64,000 bases of DNA. Source: Pseudomonas alkylphenolica (lineage in GTDB: Bacteria; Pseudomonadota; Gammaproteobacteria; Pseudomonadales; Pseudomonadaceae). The notes under the pieces are model-generated. The model did not search any database, was not told where the DNA came from, and saw only the letters and a program-made list of their open reading frames with translations. The position numbers and the translations under genes were made by a program. The stretch is taken from contig NZ_CP009048.1 of the NCBI RefSeq assembly GCF_000746525.1, forward strand, positions 4,467,501 to 4,531,500, given 5' to 3'. Shown in pieces: positions 17,678 through 28,889 of this stretch (the first letter of the stretch is position 1; every line of letters starts with the position of its first letter).

Positions 17678-18805
17678 CTATCGGGTTTCCAGCAGGGCCA
17701 GCACCGCTTCGGCTGCCTGGTTCGAGGCATCGCGGCGCAGGGTACGGTGAATCTGGTCAAAGCCTTCAGTCTGCTGTGCACCACCCTCAACCAGCGGCGC
17801 CAGAGTCTGGGCCAGGGCTTCGGGGGTGGCGGCTTCCTGCAGCAACTCAGGCACCAGCATGCGCTGGGCCAGCAGGTTGGGCAGGGAAACGTAGGGGCTT
17901 TTGACCAGTCGTTTGAGAATCCAGTAAGTCAGCGGTGCCAAACGGTAGGCAACCACCATCGGGCGCTTGAACAACAGCGCTTCCAGGGTGGCGGTACCCG
18001 AGGCGATCAACACCGCATCACAGGCCGCCAGGGCCTGGTGCGAACGACCGTCGAGCAGGGTCAGCGGCAGGTCGCGCCCCTGCAGCATCTGCTCCAGCTG
18101 GGCACGGCGCTCGGTATTGGCACACGGCGACACGAAGCGCACACCCGGCACCAGCTCACGCAAACGCTGAGCGGTATCGAGAAACAACGCACCCAGTCGC
18201 CCGACTTCACCGCCACGACTACCGGGCATCAAGGCCACCAGCGGCCCTTCGCTAAGCCCCAGTTGTTCACGGGCAGCACGACGATCAGCTTCGAGAGGAA
18301 TACTGTCAGCCAGCGGGTGACCGACGAAACGCACCGGCACACCCTTCTCTTCGTAGAACTTGGCCTCGAAGGGAAACAGCGTCAGCATCAGGTCGCACCC
18401 TTCGCGAATCTTCAGCACACGCTTCTGCCGCCAGGCCCAGACCGAGGGGCTGACGTAATGCACGGTCTTGATCCCGGCCTTGCGCAGGTTCAGTTCGATA
18501 TTGAGGGTGAAGTCAGGCGCATCGATACCGATGAACACGTCCGGGCGTTCTTCGATCAAGGTCTGGATCAGAGCCTTGCGCCGCTTGAGCAGCTCACGCA
18601 GGCGACCCAGCACCTCGACCAGGCCCATGACCGCCAGGCGTTCCATGGGGAAGTAGGACACCAGGCCCTCAGCCTGCATCAGCGGCCCGCCAACCCCGAT
18701 GAAACGTACTTGCGGGTGGCGTGCCTTGAGCGCCCGCATCAAGCCGGCGCCAAGGATATCGCCGCTGGCTTCACCCGCCACCAGCGCTACACAGAGCTCA
18801 GCCAT
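17678..18805 (-). CDS. lpxB: lipid-A-disaccharide synthase
   Basis: LpxB joins UDP-diacylglucosamine and lipid X to form the lipid A disaccharide at the inner face of the cytoplasmic membrane. The 375-residue GT19 protein has the N-terminal [15 protein letters not shown] motif. The conserved middle region has [12 protein letters not shown] and LFPFEAKFY, and the C-terminal half [10 protein letters not shown]. It follows lpxA after 2 nt and abuts rnhB, forming part of the fabZ-lpxA-lpxB-rnhB series. Confidence 0.97.
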   Translation of the reverse strand: MAELCVALVAGEASGDILGAGLMRALKARHPQVRFIGVGGPLMQAEGLVSYFPMERLAVMGLVEVLGRLRELLKRRKALIQTLIEERPDVFIGIDAPDFTLNIELNLRKAGIKTVHYVSPSVWAWRQKRVLKIREGCDLMLTLFPFEAKFYEEKGVPVRFVGHPLADSIPLEADRRAAREQLGLSEGPLVALMPGSRGGEVGRLGALFLDTAQRLRELVPGVRFVSPCANTERRAQLEQMLQGRDLPLTLLDGRSHQALAACDAVLIASGTATLEALLFKRPMVVAYRLAPLTYWILKRLVKSPYVSLPNLLAQRMLVPELLQEAATPEALAQTLAPLVEGGAQQTEGFDQIHRTLRRDASNQAAEAVLALLETR

Positions 18806-18807
18806 GA

Positions 18808-19584
18808 TCAGCGGGTGATGCCGCGGGTGGAGTTCTGGATCGACTTGAGGAACACGTCGACTTCAGGAAATTGCGCGGCAGGTTCGGCCAGTTCGGCGAT
18901 GGCCTGCTCGACCGTCAGCCCCTGACGATAAACCACCTTGTAGGCACGACGCAGGGCGTGAATGGCATCTTCACTGAAGCCCCGACGGCGCATGCCCTCG
19001 AAGTTCATGCTGCGCGCCTCGGCCGGGTTACCGAATACCGTCACGTATGCCGGTACATCCTTGCCGATCGCGGTGCCCATGCCGGAAAAGCTGTGGGCGC
19101 CGATATGGCAGAACTGATGCACCAGGGTGAATCCGGAAAGGATCGCCCAGTCATCCACATGAACATGCCCGGCCAGCGCAGTATTGTTGACCAGGATGCA
19201 GTGGTTGCCGATGACGCTGTCGTGACCGATGTGGGCATAGGCCATGATCAGGTTGTGATCGCCCAGCGTGGTTTCCGAGCGGTCCTGCACGGTGCCACGG
19301 TGGATGGTCACGCCTTCACGGATGACATTGTGATCACCGATTACCAGGCGTGTAGGCTCACCCTTGTACTTGAGGTCAGGGGTGTCTTCACCTACAGAAG
19401 AGAACTGGTAGATGCGGTTGTGCCGACCGATACGGGTCGGCCCCTTGAGGATCACATGCGGACCGATAACGGTCCCCTCGCCGATCTCGACCCCGGCACC
19501 GACGATAGACCAAGGGCCAACCTCGACGCCGTCAGCGATCTTCGCCGAGGGATCGATGATTGCCCGAGGGTCAATCAAACTCAT
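18808..19584 (-). CDS. lpxA: UDP-N-acetylglucosamine acyltransferase
   Basis: LpxA adds an R-3-hydroxyacyl chain from acyl-ACP to O-3 of UDP-GlcNAc, the first step of lipid A synthesis. The 258-residue protein is a left-handed beta helix of hexapeptide repeats ([15 protein letters not shown] and so on) with the catalytic His region [16 protein letters not shown] near residue 120 and a C-terminal helical domain. It overlaps fabZ by 4 nt. Confidence 0.97.
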   Translation of the reverse strand: MSLIDPRAIIDPSAKIADGVEVGPWSIVGAGVEIGEGTVIGPHVILKGPTRIGRHNRIYQFSSVGEDTPDLKYKGEPTRLVIGDHNVIREGVTIHRGTVQDRSETTLGDHNLIMAYAHIGHDSVIGNHCILVNNTALAGHVHVDDWAILSGFTLVHQFCHIGAHSFSGMGTAIGKDVPAYVTVFGNPAEARSMNFEGMRRRGFSEDAIHALRRAYKVVYRQGLTVEQAIAELAEPAAQFPEVDVFLKSIQNSTRGITR

Positions 19585-20021
19585 AGTTTACGTTCCGCGC
19601 AGATGATCTCGGCCGAGCACACTGGCTTGCCGTCGACCGACGCCTGGCATTCGAACTTCCAGATCTGACGCTTGCAGCTGATGAACTTGGCTTCGAGGAT
19701 CAGCTGGTCACCCGGCAGCACCGGCTGACGGAAGCGCAGTTTGTCGGAACCGACGAAATAGTACAGCGTACCGTCCGCAGGTTTCACGTCGAGCATCTTG
19801 AAGCCAAGGATACCGGCCGCCTGGGCCATGGCTTCGATGATCAGCACGCCCGGCATGATCGGGTGCGCCGGGAAGTGACCATTGAAGAACGGTTCGTTGA
19901 TGCTGACATTCTTGTAGGCACGAATGCGCTGGGCCTCGACGTCCAGGTCCACTACCCGGTCCACCAACAGGAACGGGTAACGGTGAGGCAGGTATTCGCG
20001 AATCTCGTTGATGTCCATCAT
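19581..20021 (-). CDS. fabZ: 3-hydroxyacyl-ACP dehydratase FabZ
   Basis: FabZ dehydrates 3-hydroxyacyl-ACP in fatty acid elongation and so competes with LpxA for the same acyl chains. The 146-residue hot-dog protein has the catalytic His in [14 protein letters not shown] and Glu in [10 protein letters not shown]. The longer open frame to 20084 has no family support. The [19 protein letters not shown] start is conserved, although the sequence just upstream is CTTCCCCCCGAA with no clear Shine-Dalgarno site. It overlaps lpxA by 4 nt. Confidence 0.96.
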   Translation of the reverse strand: MMDINEIREYLPHRYPFLLVDRVVDLDVEAQRIRAYKNVSINEPFFNGHFPAHPIMPGVLIIEAMAQAAGILGFKMLDVKPADGTLYYFVGSDKLRFRQPVLPGDQLILEAKFISCKRQIWKFECQASVDGKPVCSAEIICAERKL

Positions 20022-20049
20022 TTCGGGGGGAAGCCTGTAGTAAAGATAG

Positions 20050-20076
20050 GGAGCGCCCGCTTTTGCCAGGCGCTCC
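20050..20076 (-). other. leader hairpin upstream of fabZ
   Basis: GGAGCGCC and GGCGCTCC form an 8-bp perfect stem with an 11-nt loop in the 110-nt lpxD-fabZ gap, ending 28 nt before the fabZ start. No T-run follows on the minus strand. It could tune expression of the downstream lipid genes. Confidence 0.45.
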
Positions 20077-20131
20077 TTTTGCAAATCAAAGAGTCAGCCT
20101 GTGGCTATTCACTCTCGATCAGGAAATGGTA

Positions 20132-21187
20132 TCAGCCTTCTGATGAAGGCTGGCTGCCTGAGGTCACGACCTCGACACGCTTTTCCAACTGTTGAAGGCG
20201 TTTCGCCATCTCGTCGAGCTGGCGAATCCGTGCGGCACTTTTACGCCACTCGCCCAGCGGCTGCATCGCCGTACCGGAAGAATAAGCCCCAGGTTCGGTG
20301 ATCGAACGTGTGACCATGGTCATGCCGGATACGAAAACGCCGTCGCAGACATCGATATGCCCCACCATGCCGACACCGCCGGCGATGGTGCAATGCTTGC
20401 CGATTTTGGTACTGCCGGAAATGCCGACGCAGGCCGCCATCGCCGTGTGATCACCAATCTGTACGTTATGGGCGATCTGGATCTGGTTGTCGAGCTTGAC
20501 CCCATTGCCGATCCGCGTGTCTGCCAGGGCGCCACGGTCAACCGCGGTGTTCACACCGATTTCGACATCGTCGCCAATGCTGACACCACCGATCTGCGCG
20601 ATCTTCTGCCAGACACCCTTTTCGTTGGCAAAGCCGAAGCCCTCACCACCGATAACGGCACCAGACTGAATGACCACACGCTTACCGATGCGCACGTCGT
20701 GGTACAGGGTCACCCGCGGGGCCAGCCAACCGCCCTCACCGATCACGCAACGGGCACCGATGAAGCACTGTGCACCAATGCTCACACCCGGGCCGATCTG
20801 CGCACCGCTCTCGATCACCGCACAGGCACCGACACTGGCGCTGGCATCGACCTGAGCATCGGCGGCAACCACGGCGCTGGGATGAATTCCCGCTACAGCC
20901 CTGGGCTTTGGATCGAACAGGTGGGAGATGCGCGCATAGGCGAGGTACGGATCGGGGACGATCAGGGCATTGCCGGCGAAGCCTTCGGCATCGGCAGGCT
21001 TGAGCAGGATCGCAGCTGCCTGGCTGTCACCGAGGTACTTGCGGTACTGCGGATTGGCGAGAAAGCTCAACTGCCCCGGCCCGGCTTCCTGAAGGGTTGC
21101 CAGGCCAGAGATTTCCAGCTCCTCGGGGCCACTCAGGGTGGCGCCGAGGAACTCGGCCAACTGGCCGAGTTTCATGGTCACAGTCAT
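20132..21187 (-). CDS. lpxD: UDP-3-O-(3-hydroxyacyl)glucosamine N-acyltransferase
   Basis: LpxD adds the N-linked 3-hydroxyacyl chain to UDP-3-O-acyl-glucosamine, the third lipid A step. The 351-residue protein has an N-terminal uridine-binding domain ([20 protein letters not shown]). The left-handed beta-helix hexapeptides follow, with GGEGFGFA and [15 protein letters not shown] near the catalytic His, then a C-terminal helix with coiled-coil character ([15 protein letters not shown]). The ATG at 21187 is preferred to an in-frame TTG at 21193 that overlaps the skp stop. Confidence 0.97.
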   Translation of the reverse strand: MTVTMKLGQLAEFLGATLSGPEELEISGLATLQEAGPGQLSFLANPQYRKYLGDSQAAAILLKPADAEGFAGNALIVPDPYLAYARISHLFDPKPRAVAGIHPSAVVAADAQVDASASVGACAVIESGAQIGPGVSIGAQCFIGARCVIGEGGWLAPRVTLYHDVRIGKRVVIQSGAVIGGEGFGFANEKGVWQKIAQIGGVSIGDDVEIGVNTAVDRGALADTRIGNGVKLDNQIQIAHNVQIGDHTAMAACVGISGSTKIGKHCTIAGGVGMVGHIDVCDGVFVSGMTMVTRSITEPGAYSSGTAMQPLGEWRKSAARIRQLDEMAKRLQQLEKRVEVVTSGSQPSSEG

Positions 21188-21189
21188 GT

Positions 21190-21693
21190 TCAACGGGACT
21201 GGTTCATGCGCTCGATGACTTGGCGAGTGATGTCGTACTGAGGTTTGACATCAATCACCGCGCCACGCTCGAGCACCAGATCAAAACCGCCCTTCTTGAT
21301 CACTTCTTCAACCGCGCCATCAAGCTTCGGCTTCAGTTGCTTGAGCATTTCACGGTCGGCCACGGCCTTGGACTCATTCAGTTCCTTGGACTGGAACTGG
21401 AAGTCACGGGCTTTCTGCTTGTATTCAAGCTCCAGACGCTCACGCTCTGGCTGGGCCATCTTGTCGCCACCGGCACGAATACGGTCGGCAATGCCCTTGG
21501 CGCTGCTTTCCAGGTTTTTCAGCTTGGTCAGCTGCGGGCCGAACTTCTTCTCGGCATCGACGGCGTATTTCTTCGCCGCATCCGACTCAAGCAGGGCCAT
21601 CTGATAGTTCAGAACGGCAATTTTCATTTCGGCGAAAGCCGGGGTTGCGACCAGGGCCGCAGCCAGTACTGCCAGTTGGGTCAACTTACGCAC
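21190..21693 (-). CDS. skp: periplasmic chaperone Skp/OmpH
   Basis: Skp is a trimeric, tentacle-shaped periplasmic chaperone that holds unfolded outer-membrane proteins on the way to the Bam complex. The 167-residue precursor starts with GTG (GGAG 6 nt upstream) and has a signal peptide of about 22 residues ending LVATPAFA. Long helical arms rich in K, E, R and Q form the rest. It lies between bamA and lpxD, the standard gammaproteobacterial position. Confidence 0.95.
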   Translation of the reverse strand: MRKLTQLAVLAAALVATPAFAEMKIAVLNYQMALLESDAAKKYAVDAEKKFGPQLTKLKNLESSAKGIADRIRAGGDKMAQPERERLELEYKQKARDFQFQSKELNESKAVADREMLKQLKPKLDGAVEEVIKKGGFDLVLERGAVIDVKPQYDITRQVIERMNQSR

Positions 21694-21737
21694 GATGCAC
21701 TCCTACAGAATCCGTTGTCGTTAGCAGGGGGCAGACC

Positions 21738-24086
21738 TTAGAAGGTCTGACCCAGAGAGAATTGGAACACCTGGGTATCGGCTTCGTCCGGCTTCTTCAC
21801 CGGCATTGCCAGGCTGAAGCTCAACGGACCGAGCGCGGTAATCCAGGTCACGCCCAGACCGACGGAGCTGGCCAGGCCCGACAGGCCAACCTTCTCGCAA
21901 TCCGGCTGGGAGCCGCAGTTGGTATCGAACACGTTACCCACATCCCAGAATACCGAGGTACGCAGCGAGCGCTGGTCCTTGACGAACGGCAGCGGGAACA
22001 ACAGTTCTACACCACCCTGGACGAGGACGTTACCACCGAATGGCAGTGGATCCTGGTCCGGGTCGGCGATGGTGCCCGGGTTGTGGCCGTCGCTCGGGGT
22101 ACTGCGTGGGCCCAGGCTGCTGTCCTTGAAGCCACGAACCGAGTTGAAACCACCGGCGTAGTAGTTCTCGTAGAACGGCAGGCCCGAAGTGCCACCGAAT
22201 CCATCACCATAGCCCAGCTCAGTGTGCAGACGCAGGGTGTAGTTGTTAGTGATTGGCTTGAACAGCTGGCCACGGTAGTCGAGCTTGAAGAACGACAGGT
22301 CGCTGCCTGGCGTGGTCGCCTCGAGCACCAGGCTCTGGGAGTGACCACGGGTGGCCAGTACGCCCTTGTTCAGGGTCGACTCGGACCAGCCGGCCGAAGC
22401 CTTGAAGTTCAGGTACTTGTCACCCTCTTCATTGACGAAGTCGAAGATCTCGTCAACGGTGTACTTACCGGTCTTGATCTCATCCTGCTGTACGGTCAGG
22501 CCGAAGGTCAGGCGCGAAGTTTCGCTGATCGGGTAGCCGACGCTGACGCCCGCACCGAGGCTATCCACCGCATAGCTGGCAACGTCGACGTCGAGGTCGT
22601 CGTAGTCAGTGGTGCGATAGAAGGCGTTGTAACCCAGGCTGACGCCATCGGCAGTCCAGTAGGGGTCAACAAAGCCGAAGTTGTAGCGGCTCTGGTATTC
22701 ACTGCGGGTCAGACCGATGGAAACCTTGTTACCGGTACCGAGGAAGTTGGTCTGGCTGATCGAACCACCGAGGATCAGACCGGCGCTCTGGGCGAAACCG
22801 ACGCTGGCGGTGATCGATCCGGACGCTTGTTCTTCAACGCTGTAGTTGACGTCGACCTGATCATCAGTGCCCGGAACGGCCGGGGTCTCGACGTTGACTT
22901 CCTTGAAGAAGCCCAGGCGCTCGAGGCGGGTCTTGGACTGGTCGATCAGGTAGGTCGAAGCCCAGCCACCTTCCATCTGACGCATTTCACGACGCAGCAC
23001 TTCGTCTTCGGACTTGGTGTTGCCACGGAAGTTGATACGGTTGACGTAGGCACGCTTGCCCGGATCGACCACGAAGGTGATGTCGACGGTGTGATCCTGG
23101 TCGTTTGGTTGTGGCACGCCGTTGACGTTGGCGAAGGTGTAGCCTTCGTTGCCCAGACGACGGGTGATCAGCTCGGAGGTAGTGGTCATCACTTTACGCG
23201 AGAACACCTGGCCCGGCTGCACCAGCATCAGCGACTTGACCTGCTCTTCCGGCACCTTGAGGTCGCCGGAGAGTTTCACGTCACGAACGGTGTACTTCTC
23301 GCCTTCGTTGACGTTGACAGTGATGTAGACGTGCTTCTTATCCGGGGTGATCGACACCTGGGTGGAAGCGATGTCCATGTTGATGTAGCCGCGGTCCAGG
23401 TAGTAGGAACGCAGACGCTCCAGGTCACCGGAGAGTTTTTCACGGGCGTACTTGTCATCGTTCTTGAAGAACGACAGCCAGTTGGTGGTCTTCAGCTCGA
23501 ACAGGCCAACCAGGTCTTCTTCAGGGAAGACGGTGTTGCCGACCACGTTGATGTGCTGGATGGCAGCAACGGTGCCTTCGTTGATCTTGATCTTCAGGCC
23601 GACGCGGTTGCGCGGCTGCGGCACGACTTCAGTGTCGACCTCTGCCGAGTAACGACCCTGGGCAACGTACTGACGTTGCAGTTCGTTACGCACACCCTCG
23701 AGGGTGGCGCGCTGGAAGATCTCGCCTTCGGACAGGCCAGACTGTTTCAGACCTTTCATCAGGTCTTCAGTGCTGATGGCCTTGTTGCCTTCGATCTCGA
23801 TGCTGGACACCGAAGGACGCTCGACCACGGTAATGATCAGGACGTTGCCGTCACGGCCCAGTTGGATATCCTGAAAGAAACCGGTCTTGAACAGTGCACG
23901 GGTGGAGTCCACCAGGCGACGGTCATCGGCCTCATCGCCGACGTTCAATGGCAAAGCACCGAAAACGCTGCCCGCGGAAACCCGCTGCAGACCATTGACA
24001 CGAATATCGGAGATGGTGAAGGACTCGGCGTGAACTTCAGCGATCATCAGTACGGCGAGAACCGCAGTTAGCAGCAGACGTTTCAT
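21738..24086 (-). CDS. bamA: outer membrane protein assembly factor BamA
   Basis: BamA is the core of the machine that folds beta-barrel proteins into the outer membrane. The 782-residue precursor has a 20-residue signal peptide (MKRLLLTAVLAV...VHA). Five POTRA domains follow to about residue 420, then a 16-strand barrel with the conserved loop motif VRGFKDSSLG, and a C-terminal aromatic (QFSLGQTF). The open frame runs 64 codons further upstream, into the end of rseP, without support. Its neighbours rseP and skp have linked functions. Confidence 0.98.
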   Translation of the reverse strand: MKRLLLTAVLAVLMIAEVHAESFTISDIRVNGLQRVSAGSVFGALPLNVGDEADDRRLVDSTRALFKTGFFQDIQLGRDGNVLIITVVERPSVSSIEIEGNKAISTEDLMKGLKQSGLSEGEIFQRATLEGVRNELQRQYVAQGRYSAEVDTEVVPQPRNRVGLKIKINEGTVAAIQHINVVGNTVFPEEDLVGLFELKTTNWLSFFKNDDKYAREKLSGDLERLRSYYLDRGYINMDIASTQVSITPDKKHVYITVNVNEGEKYTVRDVKLSGDLKVPEEQVKSLMLVQPGQVFSRKVMTTTSELITRRLGNEGYTFANVNGVPQPNDQDHTVDITFVVDPGKRAYVNRINFRGNTKSEDEVLRREMRQMEGGWASTYLIDQSKTRLERLGFFKEVNVETPAVPGTDDQVDVNYSVEEQASGSITASVGFAQSAGLILGGSISQTNFLGTGNKVSIGLTRSEYQSRYNFGFVDPYWTADGVSLGYNAFYRTTDYDDLDVDVASYAVDSLGAGVSVGYPISETSRLTFGLTVQQDEIKTGKYTVDEIFDFVNEEGDKYLNFKASAGWSESTLNKGVLATRGHSQSLVLEATTPGSDLSFFKLDYRGQLFKPITNNYTLRLHTELGYGDGFGGTSGLPFYENYYAGGFNSVRGFKDSSLGPRSTPSDGHNPGTIADPDQDPLPFGGNVLVQGGVELLFPLPFVKDQRSLRTSVFWDVGNVFDTNCGSQPDCEKVGLSGLASSVGLGVTWITALGPLSFSLAMPVKKPDEADTQVFQFSLGQTF

Positions 24087-24160
24087 GAAGTCCTTTCTTA
24101 TTCCAACTGGCAATAAACGACCCGCCGCGGGACGCGGCAGGTTCGCAATTGAGCGAAGCT

Positions 24161-25513
24161 TTACAGTCGACCCAAATCGTTTATCAGGGCAAGCAACATC
24201 ACCCCGACTACCAAACTGATACCGATCTGGATCCCCCAACCTTGCACCCGATCCGAAAGCGGACGACCACGCGCCCATTCGATCAGGTAGAACAGCAAAT
24301 GCCCCCCATCCAGTACTGGAATGGGCAGCAAATTAAGAACCCCCAGGCTAATGCTCAGGTAGGCGAGGAAATTCAGGAAATCCCCAACGCCTGACTGGGC
24401 TGAAGCGCCCGCCACTTTAGCAATGGTTATCGGTCCACTCAAGTTTTTTACCGAGAGCTCGCCGAACAGCATTTTCTTCAACGATTCGAGGGTCAGGACG
24501 CTCATGTTCCAGGTCCGTGAAAGCCCCTCGCCTACGGCCTCCAAGGGCCCATAGCTGACCTCCCGAAGCATGGCATCCGGCCACTTCACTGGCTTTACGC
24601 CAGCTCCAAGATAACCGCTGGCCGACTTGCCCTCGCCACGACTGGCCAGGGTAACCGGTACATCCAGGGTTGTACCATTGCGCTCGACTTGCAGCACGAT
24701 CTTGCTAGCCGCGCGCGAACGCACGATATCAACGACCTGCTGCCAGTCATTCAATGCCTTGCCATCAAGGCTCAGCAGGCGATCACCGGTTTGCAAACCA
24801 GCTGCCTTGGCCGGGCCCTTGGGGTCAAGCTCGGCCAACACCGGCGGCAATGCCGGGCGCCACAGGCGCAAGCCCAACGAGCGGATAGGATCGGGTTCGT
24901 CAGCCCCTCTGAGCCAGTTGTCCAGGGTCAGCACATGAGCACTGTCGACTGTTGCGCCCTCTTCGCGCACATTGATATGCAACTGACCGCTTTCGCCCAG
25001 GCGACGAATCAACTGCAAATTGACGGCAGACCAGCCAGTCGTCGCCTTGCCATCAATAGAAACAATTTCCTGACCAGCTTTCAGGCCTGCGGCCTCTGCC
25101 ACACTGCCCGCTTCGACCCCACCAATGACCGGACGTTCCTGCTGGGTGCCAAGCATTGCCAGCACCCAGAAAAACAGGATCGCCAGCAGAAAGTTGGCCA
25201 CAGGCCCGGCGGCGACGATCGCAATACGCTGACGCACCGACTTGCGATTGAAAGACTGATCGAGCTGATCAACCGGCACTTCACCTTCGCGCTCATCGAG
25301 CATCTTGACGTAGCCACCCAGCGGGATGGCTGCCACCACGAACTCGGTACCGTGGCGGTCGTGCCAGCGCAGAAGCGGCATACCGAAACCGACGGAAAAA
25401 CGCAGAACCTTGACGCCACAACGCCGGGCCACCCAGAAGTGACCGAATTCGTGAAAGGTAACCAGCACACCCAATGCCACCAGGGTGCCGATAATCATGT
25501 AGAGCGCACTCAT
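24161..25513 (-). CDS. rseP: site-2 intramembrane zinc protease RseP
   Basis: RseP cleaves the anti-sigma factor (RseA/MucA) inside the membrane after DegS/AlgW cleavage and so releases the envelope stress sigma factor; it also clears remnant signal peptides. The zinc motif HEFGH is at residues 21-25, two PDZ domains lie at about 110-310, and the C-terminal metal ligand is in PVLDGGHLLFY. Several membrane segments are evident in the 450 residues. In Pseudomonas the orthologue is also called MucP. Confidence 0.96.
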   Translation of the reverse strand: MSALYMIIGTLVALGVLVTFHEFGHFWVARRCGVKVLRFSVGFGMPLLRWHDRHGTEFVVAAIPLGGYVKMLDEREGEVPVDQLDQSFNRKSVRQRIAIVAAGPVANFLLAILFFWVLAMLGTQQERPVIGGVEAGSVAEAAGLKAGQEIVSIDGKATTGWSAVNLQLIRRLGESGQLHINVREEGATVDSAHVLTLDNWLRGADEPDPIRSLGLRLWRPALPPVLAELDPKGPAKAAGLQTGDRLLSLDGKALNDWQQVVDIVRSRAASKIVLQVERNGTTLDVPVTLASRGEGKSASGYLGAGVKPVKWPDAMLREVSYGPLEAVGEGLSRTWNMSVLTLESLKKMLFGELSVKNLSGPITIAKVAGASAQSGVGDFLNFLAYLSISLGVLNLLPIPVLDGGHLLFYLIEWARGRPLSDRVQGWGIQIGISLVVGVMLLALINDLGRL

Positions 25514-25555
25514 ATCTTTCTCCGAATGACGTTCAGCCCAGCCAGGCGCCCGGCC

Positions 25556-26746
25556 TCAGCGCCCGTGATGGTTCAACCACTGCCCGGCCAGCTGGCGGGC
25601 GCGCTGATCGGCGGCGAACACCGCCTCAAGCGTCGGCACCGCGACGACCGGCTCCTGGTCGAGTACTCGTTCGATCATACTCGCGATCTGCGGGAAGCGG
25701 ATCCGCCGCTGGAGAAATGCCTCCACCGCCACTTCATTGGCTGCATTGAGCATCGCCGGCGCACTGTTGCCTGCCTCGGCCGCCTCACGCGCCAGGCGCA
25801 GACAGGGGAAACGCTGCTCATCGGGGGCCTGGAAATCCAGGCGCGCGATCGCGAACAGATCCAGCGGCGCGACACCGGAATCAATCCGCTGCGGCCAGGC
25901 CAGGGCATTGGCAATCGGTGTGCGCATGTCCGGGTTGCCCAGCTGGGCCAGCACCGAACCATCGACGTAGTCGACCAGCGAGTGAATCACGCTCTGCGGG
26001 TGCACCACCACTTCGACCTGGCTCGGGCGCGCGTCGAACAACCAGCACGCCTCAATCAGCTCGAGCCCTTTATTCATCATGCTGGCCGAGTCGACCGAGA
26101 TCTTGCGCCCCATGGACCAGTTCGGATGGGCACAGGCCTGCTCCGGGCTGACCTCGGCCAGCTCGGCCAACGGTGTTTCGCGAAACGGCCCACCGGAGGC
26201 GGTCAACAGGATGCGCCGCACACCGACCTGGGACAGGCCACGGGCATAGTCGCCAGGCAAGCACTGGAAGATTGCGTTGTGTTCGCTGTCGATCGGCAGC
26301 AATACCGCACCGCTGCGCTGCACGGCCTGCATGAACAAGGCGCCGGACATCACCAGCGCCTCCTTGTTGGCCAGCAGGACTTTCTTGCCTGCCTCGACCG
26401 CCGCCAGGGTAGGACGCAATCCTGCCGCGCCGACAATCGCCGCCATCACCGCGTCAACCTCAGGGGCTGCCGCCACCTGGCACAAGCCCGCTTCGCCTTC
26501 CAGCACTTCAGTAGCCGAGCCAGCTGCCGCCAACCCTGCGCGCAGTTGCCCCGCCGCCTCGGCCGACGGCACCACAGCAAACACCGGGGCATGGCGCAGG
26601 CACAGCGCGAGCAGCTCCGGCAAGCGCGAGTAACCACTCAGAGCGAACACCTGGTAGCGGTCGGGATGACGAGCGATGACATCCAGGGTACTCAGGCCAA
26701 TCGAGCCGGTAGCACCCAGTACGGTAATACGCTGCACGCTACTCAC
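25556..26746 (-). CDS. dxr: 1-deoxy-D-xylulose 5-phosphate reductoisomerase
   Basis: Dxr (IspC) converts deoxyxylulose 5-phosphate to methylerythritol 4-phosphate with NADPH, the first committed MEP step; IspD and IspF of the same pathway are in this window. The NADPH loop [14 protein letters not shown], the [12 protein letters not shown] metal region and the [17 protein letters not shown] motif are present. I chose the GTG at 26746, which overlaps the cdsA stop as GTGA and gives 396 residues. A TTG four codons upstream is the alternative. Confidence 0.95.
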   Translation of the reverse strand: MSSVQRITVLGATGSIGLSTLDVIARHPDRYQVFALSGYSRLPELLALCLRHAPVFAVVPSAEAAGQLRAGLAAAGSATEVLEGEAGLCQVAAAPEVDAVMAAIVGAAGLRPTLAAVEAGKKVLLANKEALVMSGALFMQAVQRSGAVLLPIDSEHNAIFQCLPGDYARGLSQVGVRRILLTASGGPFRETPLAELAEVSPEQACAHPNWSMGRKISVDSASMMNKGLELIEACWLFDARPSQVEVVVHPQSVIHSLVDYVDGSVLAQLGNPDMRTPIANALAWPQRIDSGVAPLDLFAIARLDFQAPDEQRFPCLRLAREAAEAGNSAPAMLNAANEVAVEAFLQRRIRFPQIASMIERVLDQEPVVAVPTLEAVFAADQRARQLAGQWLNHHGR

Positions 26747-27558
26747 ATCACGCCCCAATTGGCTGCCCAGAGCAGCACGGCAAACAGCGGAATGGCAGCG
26801 GTCAGGCTGTCGATGCGGTCCAGTACGCCGCCGTGACCCGGCAGCAGGTTACTGCTGTCCTTGATTCCGGAACGGCGCTTGAACATGCTTTCAGTCAGGT
26901 CACCAACCACCGACACCAGCACCACGATGGCAGCACCGACCAGGCCCAGCAACAGCTCAGTGATACTCCAGTCGCGTTCAAGACCGACCACCAAGGTAAT
27001 CACCAGGCTCAACGCCAGGCCGCCATAGACACCTTCCCAGCTCTTGCCCGGGCTCACTTGCGGCGCCAGCTTGCGCTTGCCAAAGGCACGCCCGGAGAAG
27101 TACGCCCCAATGTCCGCAGCCCAGACCAGCACCATGACCGCCATGATCAGCCAATTACCCAAAGGCCAGTGCTTGAGCAGCACCAGGCCTTGCCAGGCCG
27201 GCAACAGGATCAGCAGGCCGATCAGCAACCGGCAGGCTACGCTGGACCAGAGTTCGTTGGTACGCGGATACGTCAGCACCAACCAGGTCGCCACACCCCA
27301 CCACAACACCGACGCTCCCAGCACCCAAGGCGCCAGCTCCGGCATGAGATAGAGCAGCATCAGCAGCCCGGCGACCACAGCAGCGAAGGCAACACGCACG
27401 GCTTGCGCCACCAGGCCCGCCAGACGCGCCCACTCCCAGGCACCCAGGGTGACTACCAGGCCGATGAACAGGGCGAAATCGCCACCATCGAGCAAGAAGA
27501 ATCCACCCAGAGCGATCGGCAACAGGATCAGCGCAGTGATGATGCGTTGTTTAAGCAT
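26743..27558 (-). CDS. cdsA: phosphatidate cytidylyltransferase
   Basis: CdsA makes CDP-diacylglycerol from phosphatidate and CTP, the branch point for all membrane phospholipids. The 271-residue protein has about seven or eight membrane segments and the C-terminal family signature from [12 protein letters not shown] to [19 protein letters not shown]. The start codon overlaps the uppS stop by one base (TAATG); the longer frame to 27756 lies inside uppS and is not real. plsB, also in this window, acts earlier in the same pathway. Confidence 0.97.
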   Translation of the reverse strand: MLKQRIITALILLPIALGGFFLLDGGDFALFIGLVVTLGAWEWARLAGLVAQAVRVAFAAVVAGLLMLLYLMPELAPWVLGASVLWWGVATWLVLTYPRTNELWSSVACRLLIGLLILLPAWQGLVLLKHWPLGNWLIMAVMVLVWAADIGAYFSGRAFGKRKLAPQVSPGKSWEGVYGGLALSLVITLVVGLERDWSITELLLGLVGAAIVVLVSVVGDLTESMFKRRSGIKDSSNLLPGHGGVLDRIDSLTAAIPLFAVLLWAANWGVM

Positions 27559-28313
27559 TAAGCACGGGCTCCAGCTTCGACCTGCTCGCTGGTTTTCCCG
27601 AAGCGGCGCTGGCGCGAAGCGTAATCGGCCAACGCAGTGCGCATGGCCTCGTGTTTGAAGTCCGGCCAGAACAGGTCGGAGAAGTACAGTTCGGCGTACG
27701 CCAGCTGCCACAACAGGAAGTTGCTGATGCGGTGCTCGCCACCGGTACGGATACACAGATCAGGCAGCGGCAGATCGCCTGTTGCCAGACAGGTCTGCAG
27801 CAGCTCGGGGGTGATGTCGTCCGCACGCAAGTGACCGGCCTGAACCTCGCGCGCCAGGCGCTGGGCGGCCTGGGCGATATCCCACTGGCCGCCGTAGTTG
27901 GCGGCGATCTGCAGGATGAAGCGGTTGCTGCCAGCCGTCAGCGCTTCTGCTTCGCGCATGGCGGCCTGCAACTCAGGATGAAAGCGAGAGCGGTCACCGA
28001 TAATGCGCAGACTGATGTTGTTGTCGTTGAGGCGCTTGGCTTCCCGGCGCAAGGCCGAGAAGAACAGCTCCATCAACGCCCCGACCTCTTCGGCCGGGCG
28101 CTGCCAGTTCTCACTGGAGAAGGCGAACAGGGTCAAGACCTCGACCTTGGCCTCGGCGCACACTTCGATGACCGCGCGCACCGCGTCCACGCCTGCCTTA
28201 TGCCCGGCGACACCAGGCAGCAGGCGCTTCTTCGCCCAGCGATTATTCCCATCCATGATGATCGCGACATGGCGCGGCACCGATGGGGACCCACCCTGTT
28301 TGGTCTTTTCCAT
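27558..28313 (-). CDS. uppS: undecaprenyl diphosphate synthase
   Basis: UppS (IspU) extends farnesyl diphosphate with eight isopentenyl units in the cis configuration to give the lipid carrier for peptidoglycan and O-antigen. The catalytic Asp is in VAIIMDGNNRWAKKR near residue 21, and the SSENWQRP and LCIRTGGEHRISNF motifs that bind substrate are present. The length of 251 residues is normal. It sits between frr and cdsA, and its substrates come from the MEP pathway genes nearby. Confidence 0.97.
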   Translation of the reverse strand: MEKTKQGGSPSVPRHVAIIMDGNNRWAKKRLLPGVAGHKAGVDAVRAVIEVCAEAKVEVLTLFAFSSENWQRPAEEVGALMELFFSALRREAKRLNDNNISLRIIGDRSRFHPELQAAMREAEALTAGSNRFILQIAANYGGQWDIAQAAQRLAREVQAGHLRADDITPELLQTCLATGDLPLPDLCIRTGGEHRISNFLLWQLAYAELYFSDLFWPDFKHEAMRTALADYASRQRRFGKTSEQVEAGARA

Positions 28314-28331
28314 TAAAAAAAGTCCCGGCCC

Positions 28332-28889
28332 TTAAACGGCCATCAGGTCCTTTTCTTTCTGCTTCACCGCAACTTCGATTTCAGCCACGAACTTGTCGGT
28401 CAGCTTCTGTACATCGTCAGCGGCACGACGCTCATCGTCTTCGCTGATTTCTTTCTCTTTGACCAGATCTTTGAGCTGGCTCAGTGCGTCGCGACGGATG
28501 TTGCGCACGGCGATACGGGCATTTTCTGCCTCGTCACGCGCCTGCTTGGTGAAACCCTTACGGGTTTCTTCGGTCAGCGCCGGCATGGTGATCAGCAGCA
28601 GCTCCCCAAGGTTGGTAGGGTTCAGATTCAGACCCGCACTACCGATAGCCTTGTCGACAGCCCCAAGCATGTTGCGCTCAAAGGCAACAACTTGCAGGGT
28701 GCGGGCATCTTTAACGGTAATGTTTGCGACTTGCTTGATCGGGGTGTCAGCGCCGTAATACGGCACCATTACACCTTCAAGAACGCTTGGGTGCGCCTGG
28801 CCGGTACGAATCCGGCTGAATGCGTGCTGCAGCGACTCCAGGGACTTGACCATGCGTTCCTGGGCGTCTTTCTTGATTTCGTTGATCAT
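28332..28889 (-). CDS. frr: ribosome recycling factor
   Basis: Frr, with EF-G, splits the ribosome from mRNA after termination. The 185-residue protein has the three-helix bundle pattern and the family sequence [13 protein letters not shown] near residue 30. C-terminal helices are rich in K, D and E ([13 protein letters not shown]). Its ATG overlaps the pyrH stop by 4 nt (ATGA), and uppS starts 18 nt downstream. Confidence 0.97.
   Translation of the reverse strand: MINEIKKDAQERMVKSLESLQHAFSRIRTGQAHPSVLEGVMVPYYGADTPIKQVANITVKDARTLQVVAFERNMLGAVDKAIGSAGLNLNPTNLGELLLITMPALTEETRKGFTKQARDEAENARIAVRNIRRDALSQLKDLVKEKEISEDDERRAADDVQKLTDKFVAEIEVAVKQKEKDLMAV

Noticed and set aside
21645..24071. An 808-codon plus-strand frame opposite bamA
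   Set aside because: It is an antisense shadow. BamA motifs on the minus strand are unambiguous.
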